Shown one piece after another: positions 19,975 through 29,195 of a stretch of DNA of 64,000 nucleotides. How positions within the stretch are numbered: the first letter of the stretch is position 1; each line of letters begins with the position of its first letter. This DNA comes from DATJGR01 sp963812255. GTDB lineage: Bacteria > Pseudomonadota > Gammaproteobacteria > Pseudomonadales > Azotimanducaceae. The notes under the pieces were generated by a model. That model was not told the origin of the DNA, made no database searches, and saw nothing but the letters and a program-made list of their open reading frames with translations. The stretch is from assembly GCA_963812255.1 (NCBI GenBank), contig CAWEUM010000005.1, positions 1,240,001-1,304,000 on the forward strand, given 5' to 3'. The translations under genes were made by a program, and so were the position numbers.

Positions 19975-20961
19975 ATGTCGCACGAGGACATTCCAATCCT
20001 GGTGGTCGATGACGCGAAGTTCTCTAGCGCCATCATCGCCAAGGCGCTGCGCAGCGGCGGGTTTTCCAATGTGCGATTCACCAACAATCCGCTTCAAGCT
20101 TTGCGCTCGGTCGAAAAGCGCCCGGCGCAGATTCTCGTCGCCGACTGGCTGATGCCGTCGATGGACGGTCTGGAACTGACGCGTCGTATCAAGAAGCTCG
20201 ACGACGCCACCGGACATTTTACGTATGTAATGCTGCTGACCGCTCGCGATGACATCCAAGCGATGAATGAAGCCTTTAAGGAAGGCGTCGACGATTTTCT
20301 CAACAAGGCAAATTTGCGCGGCCAACTGCTGCCGCGCGTGTACGCTGCACAACGCATCGCCGAACGGCAGAACGAACTGCTACGCACGAACAAGCTGCTG
20401 CGGCGCAAGGTACGTGAGTTGACGACGACCGATCTGGTCGATCCGGTGACCGGTCTAGGCAATATGAAGTTCACGCTCGATCGAATCGGCTCGCTGTCGA
20501 AGGAAGTGGAGGCGCGCGGCGGTGCCGCGTGTATCCTTTTGGTCGGCATCAACAACCTCGACGTCATAGAAAAGCAGTACGACAAAGCGGTCATAGACGA
20601 ATTGATGTCGGGCATCGGAGCAAAGCTCAGACAACTCGTGCGACCTCTCGACGTCGTCACGCGGCCCGAGGCCAACATGTTCGCCGTGACGATGCTGCAG
20701 CCGGATATCGAGAACTGCACGTCTACCAGCTTTCGCCGCATCTTCGACAACCTCTACATGCACTCCTTCAAGACCAGCGAAGGTTTCATCCCGGTCGTTG
20801 TCGGCGTGAGCCTGGTTGCAGCCGACGCGCGCACCACGGTCCCCGACGCGCGCACGTTCATGCGCACCGCGTACGACGCGCTTACCCGGTCGTTCGATAC
20901 CGGGATCATCACCGTTGTCCGTTATGGTGAACGCGTCGAGGCGCCCGTCGCACGCGGCTGA
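19975..20961 (+). CDS. Response regulator with degenerate GGDEF domain
   Basis: 328 residues. A receiver domain fills residues 1-125: ILVVDDAKFSS, phosphoacceptor Asp in ILVADWLMPSMDG, Thr in MLLTARDD and Lys in DDFLNKANLRG. After a helical linker, DLVDPVTGLGNMKFTLDRI is the start of a GGDEF domain (compare D-LTGLxNR), but the active-site hairpin reads RPEANMFAV where GGDEF is expected. Both glycines and both acidic residues are lost, so diguanylate cyclase activity is very unlikely. It may be a c-di-GMP or protein-binding output. Nine bases separate it from the adenosyltransferase gene downstream. Confidence 0.85.
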   Translation: MSHEDIPILVVDDAKFSSAIIAKALRSGGFSNVRFTNNPLQALRSVEKRPAQILVADWLMPSMDGLELTRRIKKLDDATGHFTYVMLLTARDDIQAMNEAFKEGVDDFLNKANLRGQLLPRVYAAQRIAERQNELLRTNKLLRRKVRELTTTDLVDPVTGLGNMKFTLDRIGSLSKEVEARGGAACILLVGINNLDVIEKQYDKAVIDELMSGIGAKLRQLVRPLDVVTRPEANMFAVTMLQPDIENCTSTSFRRIFDNLYMHSFKTSEGFIPVVVGVSLVAADARTTVPDARTFMRTAYDALTRSFDTGIITVVRYGERVEAPVARG

Positions 20962-20969
20962 GTCAACCG

Positions 20970-21521
20970 ATGCGCAATCGCCTGACTCGCATCGCCACAC
21001 GCACCGGTGATACAGGGCACAGCGGCCTCGCAGATGGTTCGCGCCATGCGAAAACCGACGCAGTGTTCACAGCGCTCGGTGACATCGACGAGCTCAACTG
21101 TGCGCTCGGCATCGTCGTCAGTCTCCTAGAATTAGCACATCCGCTGCGATTGACGCTCGTCGAGCTTCAGTCTCGATTGTTCGACCTCGGCGGCGCGGTG
21201 GCGATGCCTGGCACCCCTTTCTCGCTCGCCGAGGAACTGCGCATCCTGGATGACGACGTCGCGCGCTACAGCAAGAAGCTCGGACCGCTGACCAATTTCA
21301 TCCTGCCTGGAGGAACTCACCCCGGCGCTCACATGCACCTTGCCAGAGCCATAAGCCGACGCGCGGAACGCAGCGTGTGGCTACTGATTTCGCAGCATCC
21401 GGACGCGTACGACGCCTCACTCGGGATGTTCATGAACCGACTCGGCGACGCATTGTTTGTCTATGCGCGGCTGCTGAACGCCGGGTCACCTGAACAGCTG
21501 TGGCAGCAGAAGCCACGCTGA
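20970..21521 (+). CDS. pduO: Cob(I)alamin adenosyltransferase, PduO type
   Basis: 183 residues. Family motifs: TRTGDTGHSGLADGSRHAKT (ATP-binding loop), ALGDIDELNCALG, LQSRLFDLGGAVAMPG, and LPGGTHPGAHMHLARAISRRAERSVW with the Arg residues that hold ATP and cobalamin. It converts cob(I)alamin to adenosylcobalamin. The same family is also called MMAB. It closely follows the receiver/GGDEF-like gene on the same strand. No cobalamin riboswitch or B12 biosynthetic gene is near, so the cell probably salvages cobinamide or cobalamin or encodes the rest elsewhere. Confidence 0.9.
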   Translation: MRNRLTRIATRTGDTGHSGLADGSRHAKTDAVFTALGDIDELNCALGIVVSLLELAHPLRLTLVELQSRLFDLGGAVAMPGTPFSLAEELRILDDDVARYSKKLGPLTNFILPGGTHPGAHMHLARAISRRAERSVWLLISQHPDAYDASLGMFMNRLGDALFVYARLLNAGSPEQLWQQKPR

Positions 21522-21567
21522 CCGCGCGATCCGTTCGACGAACCGCACCGCGACGGATTGAATTGCA

Positions 21568-23214
21568 CTAGAGCAACATGCGGCGCATATCGCCGAGTGT
21601 CTGGCACAACGATGTTACGAACCGTCCGGCTTCCGCACCGTTGATTGCGCGATGGTCATAGCTCAATGACACCGGCAGCATCGAGCGTGGTTCGAATGCG
21701 GTCCCGTTCCAGCGTGGTGTCACCGTTACGCGCGACACGCCGAGAATCGCGACCTCCGGTGCATTGATGATCGGCGTGAACCCAGTGCCACCGATCGCGC
21801 CGAGGCTGGACACGCTGAAGCTGCCACCCTGCAGATCGCTCATCGCCAGCTTGCCCTGTTGCGCCTTACGAGACAGCGATTCGATCTCCTTTGCCAGATC
21901 GAGAACGCCCTTCTTGTCGGCATCGCGCAGCACCGGAACAACCAGTCCGCCCGGCGTATCGACCGCCAACCCGATGTGATAGTAGCGTTTGACGATCAGA
22001 TGGCGCACGGAGGGATCGAGGGACGCGTTGAAGCTCGGGAATGCCTTCAGCGTAGACACCACCGCTTTTACGATGAACGCAAGTGGTGTCAATTTGACGC
22101 CTTTTTCCTTCGCGTCGCCTTTGATCTCGTCGCGAAACGCCTCGAGATCAGTTACATCAGCTTCATCATGCTGAGTAACGTGCGGGATGTTCAACCAGCT
22201 TCGATGCAGGTTCTCGGCACCGCGCGCTCGAATCCTCGTTAGATCGATCGTCTCGATCTCACCGAATCGCGAGAAGTCGACCGCCGGGATCGGCGGGATA
22301 CTCGTGCCCCCCGCTGCAGGCGGTGACGCCAAAGCGGCCCTGACGAACGAGTCGACATCGGCCTTGACGATTCGGTTGCGTGCGCCGCTCGCCGTGACCT
22401 GCGTCAAATCCACCCCCAACTCCCGCGCGAACCGCCGGACAGCCGGGCCCGCATAGACGTTTGCACCTGCCGACTCAGCAGATTCGGGTTCTGCGGCTTC
22501 GCTCTTCGGCGATCGCACGGCAGTCCCGGCAGGCTCTGTCTTCTTCGAAGCTTCGGTTGGCTCTGCGGCCTTTGGCGCCTTGGGTCTTTCTTGCGCCTCT
22601 TTCGTCTCGTTGGCGCCGCTTGGCGATGCCGCCGTCTCGGTTGTCTCGATGACAGCCAACAGACTGCCCTCGGAAACCGCCGCGCCTTCTCCCACGTCGA
22701 CGGACAAGATTCTGCCCGCGACCGGCGCGGGTATTTCCATCGACGCTTTGTCCGACTCGATCACAACGAGTAGGTCCTCTGCCGCGACATCCTGACCGGG
22801 CTTAACCGCCACCTCGACCACGACGACATCCTTCGCATCACCAATATCCGGGATGCGGACCTCGAACTTAGCCGTCGAAGTCCTGCTCTCGTCGCCGGCT
22901 GGCGACGACGAGGGTGCTTCGGTCTCAATCGCTTCGGCCTCTTCGGAGGATTCTTCATTTGAGGACGCCGCCGCTTCCACGGTCTCGACGATCGCGATGA
23001 CCTGACCCTCGACCACCTTGTCGCCCATCGCAACGGTGATCTTCAGCAGCTTGCCGGCGACGGGTGCAGGCACTTCCATCGACGCTTTGTCGGACTCAAT
23101 GACGATCAACGGATCGTCGACGGCCAGTTCCGCGTCGACCGATGCGAGGATCTCGATGACCTCGACATCTTCGGCATCGCCAATGTCGGGAATGCGAACT
23201 TCCTGCTGAGCCAC
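21568..23214 (-). CDS. aceF: Pyruvate dehydrogenase E2, dihydrolipoyllysine acetyltransferase
   Basis: I start the gene at GTG 23214, preceded by AGAGG at 7 bases, which gives MAQQEVRIPDIGDAEDVEVI, the normal E2 N-terminus (548 residues). The open frame to 23337 runs into the end of aceE. Two lipoyl domains each carry IESDKASMEVPAP or IESDKASMEIPAP with the lipoylated Lys. Ala/Pro/Glu-rich linkers, a peripheral-subunit-binding domain (VYAGPAVRRFARELGVDL) and the catalytic domain follow, ending with SYDHRAINGAEAGRFV. The Asn where many E2s have Asp in HxxxD is, as I recall, also found in Azotobacter/Pseudomonas-type E2p. aceE is 28 bases upstream; E3 (lpd) is not here. Confidence 0.95.
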   Translation of the reverse strand: MAQQEVRIPDIGDAEDVEVIEILASVDAELAVDDPLIVIESDKASMEVPAPVAGKLLKITVAMGDKVVEGQVIAIVETVEAAASSNEESSEEAEAIETEAPSSSPAGDESRTSTAKFEVRIPDIGDAKDVVVVEVAVKPGQDVAAEDLLVVIESDKASMEIPAPVAGRILSVDVGEGAAVSEGSLLAVIETTETAASPSGANETKEAQERPKAPKAAEPTEASKKTEPAGTAVRSPKSEAAEPESAESAGANVYAGPAVRRFARELGVDLTQVTASGARNRIVKADVDSFVRAALASPPAAGGTSIPPIPAVDFSRFGEIETIDLTRIRARGAENLHRSWLNIPHVTQHDEADVTDLEAFRDEIKGDAKEKGVKLTPLAFIVKAVVSTLKAFPSFNASLDPSVRHLIVKRYYHIGLAVDTPGGLVVPVLRDADKKGVLDLAKEIESLSRKAQQGKLAMSDLQGGSFSVSSLGAIGGTGFTPIINAPEVAILGVSRVTVTPRWNGTAFEPRSMLPVSLSYDHRAINGAEAGRFVTSLCQTLGDMRRMLL

Positions 23215-23242
23215 GACCAACCTCTTGTTAGCGATTAGCGAC

Positions 23243-25906
23243 TCATACGAGTCGGGGGTTCGACTGATCGGGTTCGATGTCGAACTGACGCATGGCGTCG
23301 CCGACGACCTTGCGCGCGATGATCTGCTGATCCGCAAGCGACGAAAGCGCCGCGATCACGATGAAATGTCGATCGACCTCGAAGAACCGCCGCAATTGTC
23401 CACGCGAGTCACTGCGCCCGAACCCATCGGTTCCCAGCACGCGATACGGGGCGGGCACATACGGTCGGATCTGGTCAGCGTAAATCTTCATGTAGTCGGT
23501 TGCTGCAATCACCGGTGCGCTGTCACCTTCCAGACATTGGGCTACATACGACTTTCGCGGTGGCTCATCGGGATGGAGCATGCTCCAGCGCTCCGCGTCC
23601 ATACCGTCACGGCGCAACTCATTGAAGCTGGTTGCACTCCACACTTCGCTGGAAACGCCAAATTCCTCCAGCAATTCCACCGCGGCAAGCACCTCGCGCA
23701 GAATAGTGCCACTGCCGAGCAGGCGTACCCGTTTACCTTGGTCCGACTTGGATTTCTTGAGCAGATACATGCCACGCACGATCCCCTCTGCAACTCCGTC
23801 GGGCATCGGTGGCTGGACGTATGGCTCGTTCATGACGGTGACGTAGTAGTAAACCCTTTCTCCTGCCGCGTACATGCGCTCGAGACCATGATGGATGATG
23901 ACCGCAAGTTCATAGCCAAAGGTCGGATCATACGATCGGCAATTCGGGACCGTCGCAGCGAGCACGTGGCTGTGCCCGTCTTGATGTTGCAGTCCTTCGC
24001 CATTGAGTGTGGTTCTACCCGCGGTGCCCCCGAGTAGAAACCCACGCGCCTGCATATCACCCGCAGCCCAGGCGAAGTCTCCGATGCGCTGGAATCCGAA
24101 CATCGAGTAGTAGATGTAGAACGGCACCAGTGTCATCCGGTGCGAGCTGTAGGCGGTCGCCGCGGCCATCCATGCCGCGAACGCACCGGCTTCGTTGATG
24201 CCTTCCTCGAGCACCTGGCCATCCTTCGACTCGCGATAGCCTGCAATCTCGTCGGAGTCCTCGGGTTCGTAGAGCTGACCGCCCGACGAGTAGATTCCCA
24301 GTTGCCGGAACATGCCTTCCATCCCGAAAGTGCGCGCCTCGTCGGGCACGATCGGGACCACGCGCGGGCCGATGCTCTTATCGCGCACGAGCGACGCGAG
24401 TAGCCGAACGAACACCATCGTCGTGGAAATCTCACGCGCGCCACTGCCTTTGAGCTGGGCGTCGAAGATCGACAGGTCCGGCACCGTGAAATCGGTCTCG
24501 ACGACAACTCGCCGTGGAATGAAACCGCCCAGCCGCTCGCGATTGCGCCTCAGATACACCATCTCCGGCGAGTCCGGATTCGGCCGATAATAGGGCACCC
24601 GAGACAGGTCTTCGTCCGTCAGCGGTATGTCGAAGCGATCGCGAAAGTGCTTCAGGTTCTCGATGCCGAGTTTCTTCACCGCGTGCGTGGTGTTCTCGGA
24701 TTCGCCGCCCTCGCCCATCCCGTAGCCTTTGACGGTTTTCGCAAGAATGACCGTCGGCTCGCCCTGATGATGCACGGCCGCGTGATACGCCGCATACACC
24801 TTGAACGGATCGTGCCCGCCGCGGTTGAGCCGCATGATGTCTGCATCCGATAAGTTCTCGACCATCTTCAGCAGTTCCGGATACTTGCCGAAAAAGTGCT
24901 CGCGCGTGTACGCGCCGCCTTTGGCTTTGTAGTTTTGATATTCGCCATCGACGGTTTCGTTCATGCGTTGCTGCAGCAGACCTTTGTCGTCGTTCGCGAA
25001 CAGCGGGTCCCACAAACGCCCCCAAACCACCTTGATGACGTTCCACCCAGCGCCGCGGAACGTTCCCTCGAGTTCTTGAATGATCTTGCCGTTGCCCCGG
25101 ACCGGACCGTCCAATCGCTGCAGATTGCAGTTGACGACGAATATCAGGTTGTCCAACCGCTCGCGTGCGGCGAGGCCGAGAACCCCCAACGATTCGGGTT
25201 CGTCACACTCGCCGTCACCAAGGAACGCCCACACCTTGCGGTCGCCCATCGGAACCAGGCCCCGGCTGTCCAGGTACTTCATGATGTGGGCCTGGTAGAT
25301 CGCCTGAAACGGCCCTAGCCCCATCGAAACCGTTGGGAACTGCCAGTACTTCGGCATCAACCAAGGATGCGGATAGGAGGACAGCCCATTGCCGCCCACC
25401 TCGCGCCGAAAACGATCGAGATCGCCTTCATCAAATCGGCCCTCCAGGAAAGACCGCGCATAGATGCCGGGCGAGCTGTGTCCCTGGTAGTAGATCAGAT
25501 CGCCGGGATTGTCGTCTGTCGGCGCGCGGAAGAAGTAGTTGAAACCGACGTCGTAGAGCGTCGCCGAGGACGAAAAGGTTGCGATGTGACCGCCGAGATC
25601 GTCGCCGCTCTCGTTGGCGCGCATGACCATTGCGAGGGCATTCCAGCGAATCAGCGAACGGATCCGTCGCTCCATGAACAAATCGCCGGGCATGAATGCT
25701 TCTTTGTTCGACGGAATCGTGTTGCGGTACGGCGTTGTGATCGTATAGGGCAGGCGCGAGCCGGTTTGCGTCATCCGTGCGGACAGACGCTCCAACAGAA
25801 AGTTCGCGCGCTGCGTACCCTCGTGCTCGAGCAGATACTCGAGGGCTTCGAGCCACTCGCGGGTCTCGTCAGGGTTGGAGTCGGCCACATCGCGCGGAAA
25901 TGCCAT
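23243..25906 (-). CDS. aceE: Pyruvate dehydrogenase E1 (homodimeric)
   Basis: 887 residues, the normal size for AceE. Landmarks: TREWLEALEYLLEHEGTQRA near the N-terminus, SNKEAFMPGDLFMERRIRSL, the thiamine diphosphate motif FLGDGECDEPES...NCNLQRLDGPVRGNG and the C-terminal GTDGFGRSDSR. It decarboxylates pyruvate and reductively acetylates the lipoyl groups of AceF, linking glycolysis to the citric acid cycle. It is the first gene of aceE-aceF. The ROK kinase gene lies upstream on the same strand, 38 bases away. No pdhR regulator is adjacent. Confidence 0.97.
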   Translation of the reverse strand: MAFPRDVADSNPDETREWLEALEYLLEHEGTQRANFLLERLSARMTQTGSRLPYTITTPYRNTIPSNKEAFMPGDLFMERRIRSLIRWNALAMVMRANESGDDLGGHIATFSSSATLYDVGFNYFFRAPTDDNPGDLIYYQGHSSPGIYARSFLEGRFDEGDLDRFRREVGGNGLSSYPHPWLMPKYWQFPTVSMGLGPFQAIYQAHIMKYLDSRGLVPMGDRKVWAFLGDGECDEPESLGVLGLAARERLDNLIFVVNCNLQRLDGPVRGNGKIIQELEGTFRGAGWNVIKVVWGRLWDPLFANDDKGLLQQRMNETVDGEYQNYKAKGGAYTREHFFGKYPELLKMVENLSDADIMRLNRGGHDPFKVYAAYHAAVHHQGEPTVILAKTVKGYGMGEGGESENTTHAVKKLGIENLKHFRDRFDIPLTDEDLSRVPYYRPNPDSPEMVYLRRNRERLGGFIPRRVVVETDFTVPDLSIFDAQLKGSGAREISTTMVFVRLLASLVRDKSIGPRVVPIVPDEARTFGMEGMFRQLGIYSSGGQLYEPEDSDEIAGYRESKDGQVLEEGINEAGAFAAWMAAATAYSSHRMTLVPFYIYYSMFGFQRIGDFAWAAGDMQARGFLLGGTAGRTTLNGEGLQHQDGHSHVLAATVPNCRSYDPTFGYELAVIIHHGLERMYAAGERVYYYVTVMNEPYVQPPMPDGVAEGIVRGMYLLKKSKSDQGKRVRLLGSGTILREVLAAVELLEEFGVSSEVWSATSFNELRRDGMDAERWSMLHPDEPPRKSYVAQCLEGDSAPVIAATDYMKIYADQIRPYVPAPYRVLGTDGFGRSDSRGQLRRFFEVDRHFIVIAALSSLADQQIIARKVVGDAMRQFDIEPDQSNPRLV

Positions 25907-25944
25907 AACAGTGGTTCGTCAGGTTGGTTCGTCGGTTCGGTTCG

Positions 25945-26874
25945 TCACGTCGACCCCAGAGTATAGTCAATAGGCCACAACCACGCTGCGCCACGTACGC
26001 CGCTAGACGCACCGTGGCATGCCGGAACCAGTCCGGTGGCCACGCGAGGCGAGAACACATAATCACACCAAAGCTCCGGCACATGGCGATAGAGGTCGCC
26101 AATTTCCGATACGCCGCCGCCCAACACGATGACGTCGGGATCGATGACGTTGATGATCTGCGCGAGCGATCGGGCAAGTTGCCGCGCGTACAGTTCGAGT
26201 GTTCGCACGTTGTTCGGATCGTTGGCGGTGGCGATCTCGCGCGGATCTCGAGGTGCATTCCACAATTCCTTGTGGGTCGCAGCGAGCCCGGGGCCAGATA
26301 GAAACGTCTCGACGCAGTTATTGCGGCCGCAATAACAGCGTCTATCGGAGAGTCGATTTTCCAGCAGGTCGTCGCCGGATCTCAGGTACGGAAGCGGCGT
26401 GTGTCCCCACTCGCCGGCTATGCCGTTGCAGCCCTGCAACAGGCGGCCGTCGACAATGATTCCACCGCCCACGCCCGTGCCCAGGATGACGCCGAACGCA
26501 ACGCGTGCCCCCGCCGCGGCGCCGTCCACAGCTTCGGACAGCGCGAAACAATCCGCGTCGTTCGCAATGCGCACCCGCTCGCCGAGTCGGTCGATCAAAT
26601 CGCTGAGCAGCGGGCGTCCATTGAGCCAGGTCGAGTTGCAGTTCTTCATCAAACCGGTCGACGACTCGACCGCACCCGGCGTGCCCGCACCGACCGCACA
26701 CACCAGGCCGGCAACTGAGTCGAGCTTCTCTACCAGAGTGACCACGGCGTCGACAGTCGCGGCGTAGTCGTATCTCGGGGTCGCGATACGGACGCGCGTC
26801 TCGATGCTTCCGTCGTCCGCCATCAGAACCGCTTCAACCTTGGTACCACCCAGGTCAACGCCGATCCTTGCCAC
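25945..26874 (-). CDS. ROK-family sugar kinase (fructokinase / N-acetylglucosamine kinase type)
   Basis: 309 residues from GTG 26874 (GGGAG seven bases before it); the start lies 20 bases inside the end of ampD, so the two are coupled. It reads ARIGVDLGGTKVEAVLM (phosphate-binding loop), GAGTPGAVESSTG, NDADCFALSEA, VILGTGVGGGIIVDG and the zinc motif CYCGRNNCVETFLSGPGL, all typical of ROK kinases such as Mak, NagK and related enzymes. Sugar specificity cannot be set by eye. Given its overlap with ampD, phosphorylation of an amino sugar freed by peptidoglycan recycling is a reasonable hypothesis, but fructokinase is equally compatible. Confidence 0.88.
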   Translation of the reverse strand: MARIGVDLGGTKVEAVLMADDGSIETRVRIATPRYDYAATVDAVVTLVEKLDSVAGLVCAVGAGTPGAVESSTGLMKNCNSTWLNGRPLLSDLIDRLGERVRIANDADCFALSEAVDGAAAGARVAFGVILGTGVGGGIIVDGRLLQGCNGIAGEWGHTPLPYLRSGDDLLENRLSDRRCYCGRNNCVETFLSGPGLAATHKELWNAPRDPREIATANDPNNVRTLELYARQLARSLAQIINVIDPDVIVLGGGVSEIGDLYRHVPELWCDYVFSPRVATGLVPACHGASSGVRGAAWLWPIDYTLGST

Positions 26875-27436
26875 CCGACACTCCCATCCGCTCGAGGCAG
26901 TCGCGGTACAATCGGGGCCATTCGAACGCGGGGCCGGGATCGGTCTTGCGGTCCGGCGCGACTTCCTGATGGCCAACAATTCCACTGAGGGTGATGCGCG
27001 GATAGCGGCACAGAAGTGTCGCCACGGTGTCCGCCAGCGCCAGATATTGCGGCGGCTCGTAAGCTAACTCATCGGTTCCCTCGAGCTCGATACCAATCGA
27101 ATAGTCGTTGCAACCATCGCGCCCCGCGTAGCGCGATCGACCTGAGTGCCATGCGCGACGGTCGAACGGCACGAACTGGATGATGGTCCCGCGACGATCG
27201 ATGAACAGGTGTGCCGACACGCGTACACCTTCGAGGTCTGCCAGGGTGGCGTCGGCGCTGCAATCGAGGCAATTGGTGAAAAGCTGCCGCACGTGCTCGC
27301 CGCCGAATCGGCCAGGCGGCAGGCTGATGCTGTGAACGACGACCAGCACTATGTCATCACGATCGGTGCGGGCATCGCAGTTCGGTGAGGGACATCGCGC
27401 AACGGCTTCGAGCCAATGATCCGGTCCAATTCGCAC
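26855..27436 (-). CDS. ampD: 1,6-anhydro-N-acetylmuramyl-L-alanine amidase AmpD
   Basis: 193 residues from GTG 27436, which has GGGAGGA five bases before it and aligns with the usual AmpD start (EAVARCPSPNCDARTDRDDI). An upstream ATG at 27490 would add 18 unlike residues. Zinc ligands are seen as VVHSISLPPGRFGG and VGHQEVAPDRKTDPGPAF. FTNCLD, VSAHLFIDRRGTIIQFVPF, AWHSGRSRYAGRDGCNDYSI and GIELEGTD complete the family pattern. It removes the peptide from anhydro-muropeptides brought in by AmpG. It has no signal peptide, as expected for the cytosolic recycling enzyme. It diverges from nadC. Confidence 0.93.
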   Translation of the reverse strand: MRIGPDHWLEAVARCPSPNCDARTDRDDIVLVVVHSISLPPGRFGGEHVRQLFTNCLDCSADATLADLEGVRVSAHLFIDRRGTIIQFVPFDRRAWHSGRSRYAGRDGCNDYSIGIELEGTDELAYEPPQYLALADTVATLLCRYPRITLSGIVGHQEVAPDRKTDPGPAFEWPRLYRDCLERMGVSGGKDRR

Positions 27437-27576
27437 CTGAATCCTCCCGCAACACCCCCAAGCATCGTGCCGTATGGTTGTCGGCATCACAACTCAAATG
27501 CTCGCTGAGCGGTCCCCGACGGTTGCGGACGGTTCGGACGCCGCTAACATCAATCGCCACTTGCAGGGGGTGTCCG

Positions 27577-28446
27577 ATGGAATTCGAGGATCAGCTCGCC
27601 GACCGGCTCAAGGAAGCAGTCGAACGCAACGTTCGCGAAGCATTGGCCGAAGATATCGGCGACGGAGATATCACCGCACAACTCATAGCCCCGACGACAC
27701 TGGCTCGAGCAACGGTAATCACACGCGAAGACGCAGTGTTTTGCGGTCGTCTGTGGGCGGATGAGGCGTGCCGGCAGCTAGATTCCCGCATCATCCTCGA
27801 CTGGCACACAGTGGATGGCGAGCCCATTTCGGCGAACCAGCAACTACTGTCGCTCGAAGGTCCGGCGCGCGGACTGCTCACCGTGGAGCGCACGCTGTTG
27901 AATTTTCTCCAGCTGCTGTCCGGCACTGCAACTTTGGCTCGCAGCTACTGTGATCACGCCGCCGGCACGAAACTCTGTGTACTGGATACGCGTAAAACGC
28001 TACCGGGGCTGCGAATTGCCCAAAAATACGCCGTGCGGTGCGGCGGCTGCCACAACCATCGACTTGGGTTGTACGATGCGTTTCTGATCAAGGAAAACCA
28101 TATCGCGGCGGCCGGGTCTATCGCGGCCGCGGTCGAGCGGGCCCGTCAGATTGCACCTGGCCGAACGGTGGAAGTGGAAGTGGAGAATATCGAGGAATTC
28201 CGCACAGCACTGATCGCCGGTGCCGATATCATCATGCTGGACGAGTTCTCAGAGGCGGACATGCGCGAAGCAGTGGCGATCAATCAGGGCCAGGCAAAGC
28301 TCGAAGTGTCGGGCGGCGTGACACACGAAAGCATCGGTGCCATCGCGGAATCCGGTGTGGACTTCGTCTCGATCGGCGAGATCACCAAACGGGTTCAGCC
28401 GATCGATCTGTCGATGCGGTTCGTCGATCGACAAGCCGAGCGATGA
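27577..28446 (+). CDS. nadC: Nicotinate-nucleotide pyrophosphorylase (quinolinate phosphoribosyltransferase)
   Basis: 289 residues; ATG 27577 is preceded by AGGGGG. Family landmarks: ALAEDIGDGDITAQL, ERTLLNFLQLLSGTAT, LDTRKTLPGLRIAQKYAVRC, GGCHNHRLGLYDAFLIKENH and the C-terminal LEVSGGVTHESIGAIAESGVDFVSIGEIT. It makes nicotinate mononucleotide from quinolinate in de novo NAD synthesis. It diverges from ampD (140 bases between), an arrangement seen in other gammaproteobacteria. The stop overlaps the pilin accessory gene as ATGA. Confidence 0.95.
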   Translation: MEFEDQLADRLKEAVERNVREALAEDIGDGDITAQLIAPTTLARATVITREDAVFCGRLWADEACRQLDSRIILDWHTVDGEPISANQQLLSLEGPARGLLTVERTLLNFLQLLSGTATLARSYCDHAAGTKLCVLDTRKTLPGLRIAQKYAVRCGGCHNHRLGLYDAFLIKENHIAAAGSIAAAVERARQIAPGRTVEVEVENIEEFRTALIAGADIIMLDEFSEADMREAVAINQGQAKLEVSGGVTHESIGAIAESGVDFVSIGEITKRVQPIDLSMRFVDRQAER

Positions 28447-29195
28447 TTCGCGTTGGAGCCATGAATCGCACGCAGGCATTTCTGGTCCATCTCGGCATCA
28501 GCCTGTCGATTTTCGGCGCGCTGGCGTACCTCGTCGTGAAAGTCTGGTACCCCGACTTCTTCTTTCGCACGGACGGTGGTTGGCAGGGCTTGCGTCTGCT
28601 GCTCGGCGTAGACCTGGTGCTGGGCCCGCTGTTGACGTTGATCGTTTATCGGGCCGGCAAGCCCGGATTGAAGTTCGATTTGACGCTGATCGGTGTGGTT
28701 CAAGTCGCGTGTCTGGCCGTCGGCGTCTGGATCGTGCACGGCCAACGACCGCTCGCGATCGTCTACTCCGACGGATCCTTCTACAGCGTAACGGGACAGT
28801 CATTCAAGGAAATGGACGTGCCGGTGCCGGATCTCGATGCATTGCCCGGCCCGTACCCGAAGTGGGTCAGAGTCAAACTGCCGAATGACTACGACGCACA
28901 GGCCGCCATTCGAGGCGAGATGCTGCGTAGCGGACGCATGCTGTCGACATTGTCGGACGACTACGCGCCATTCAGTATCAAAGACCTCGACGACCGCGAG
29001 GCGCGTCCAGCGAAGGAACTTGAGGACCGCGACCGCGACTCGAAAGCGTTGCAGCCTTGGCTCGCAAAGCATGGCGGCGGGATCAACGACTATCGCTTCT
29101 ATCTGTTTGGTGCGCGCTACGTGTATTGCTACCTCGGCTTCGACAAGAAGAACGGACGATTCGCCGGGCTTCTCAACGTGCCCGCACCACTCTAG
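28443..29195 (+). CDS. tfpZ: Type IV pilin accessory protein (TfpZ/TfpX family)
   Basis: 250 residues. Three hydrophobic spans in the first ~105 residues (VHLGISLSIFGALAYLVVKVW, LLLGVDLVLGPLLTLIVY, LTLIGVVQVACLAVGVWIV), with WYPDFFFRTDGGWQGLRL between, are the mark of TfpX/TfpZ accessory proteins that aid assembly of particular pilin types. The second half is soluble. ATG 28443 overlaps the nadC stop (ATGA). A second ATG at 28461 is possible, but its GGAG is only 2 bases away. These genes normally sit beside pilA; here the pilins are 6 kb away across a decayed segment. Its stop and that of the next gene share the palindrome CTAG. Confidence 0.8.
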   Translation: MIRVGAMNRTQAFLVHLGISLSIFGALAYLVVKVWYPDFFFRTDGGWQGLRLLLGVDLVLGPLLTLIVYRAGKPGLKFDLTLIGVVQVACLAVGVWIVHGQRPLAIVYSDGSFYSVTGQSFKEMDVPVPDLDALPGPYPKWVRVKLPNDYDAQAAIRGEMLRSGRMLSTLSDDYAPFSIKDLDDREARPAKELEDRDRDSKALQPWLAKHGGGINDYRFYLFGARYVYCYLGFDKKNGRFAGLLNVPAPL

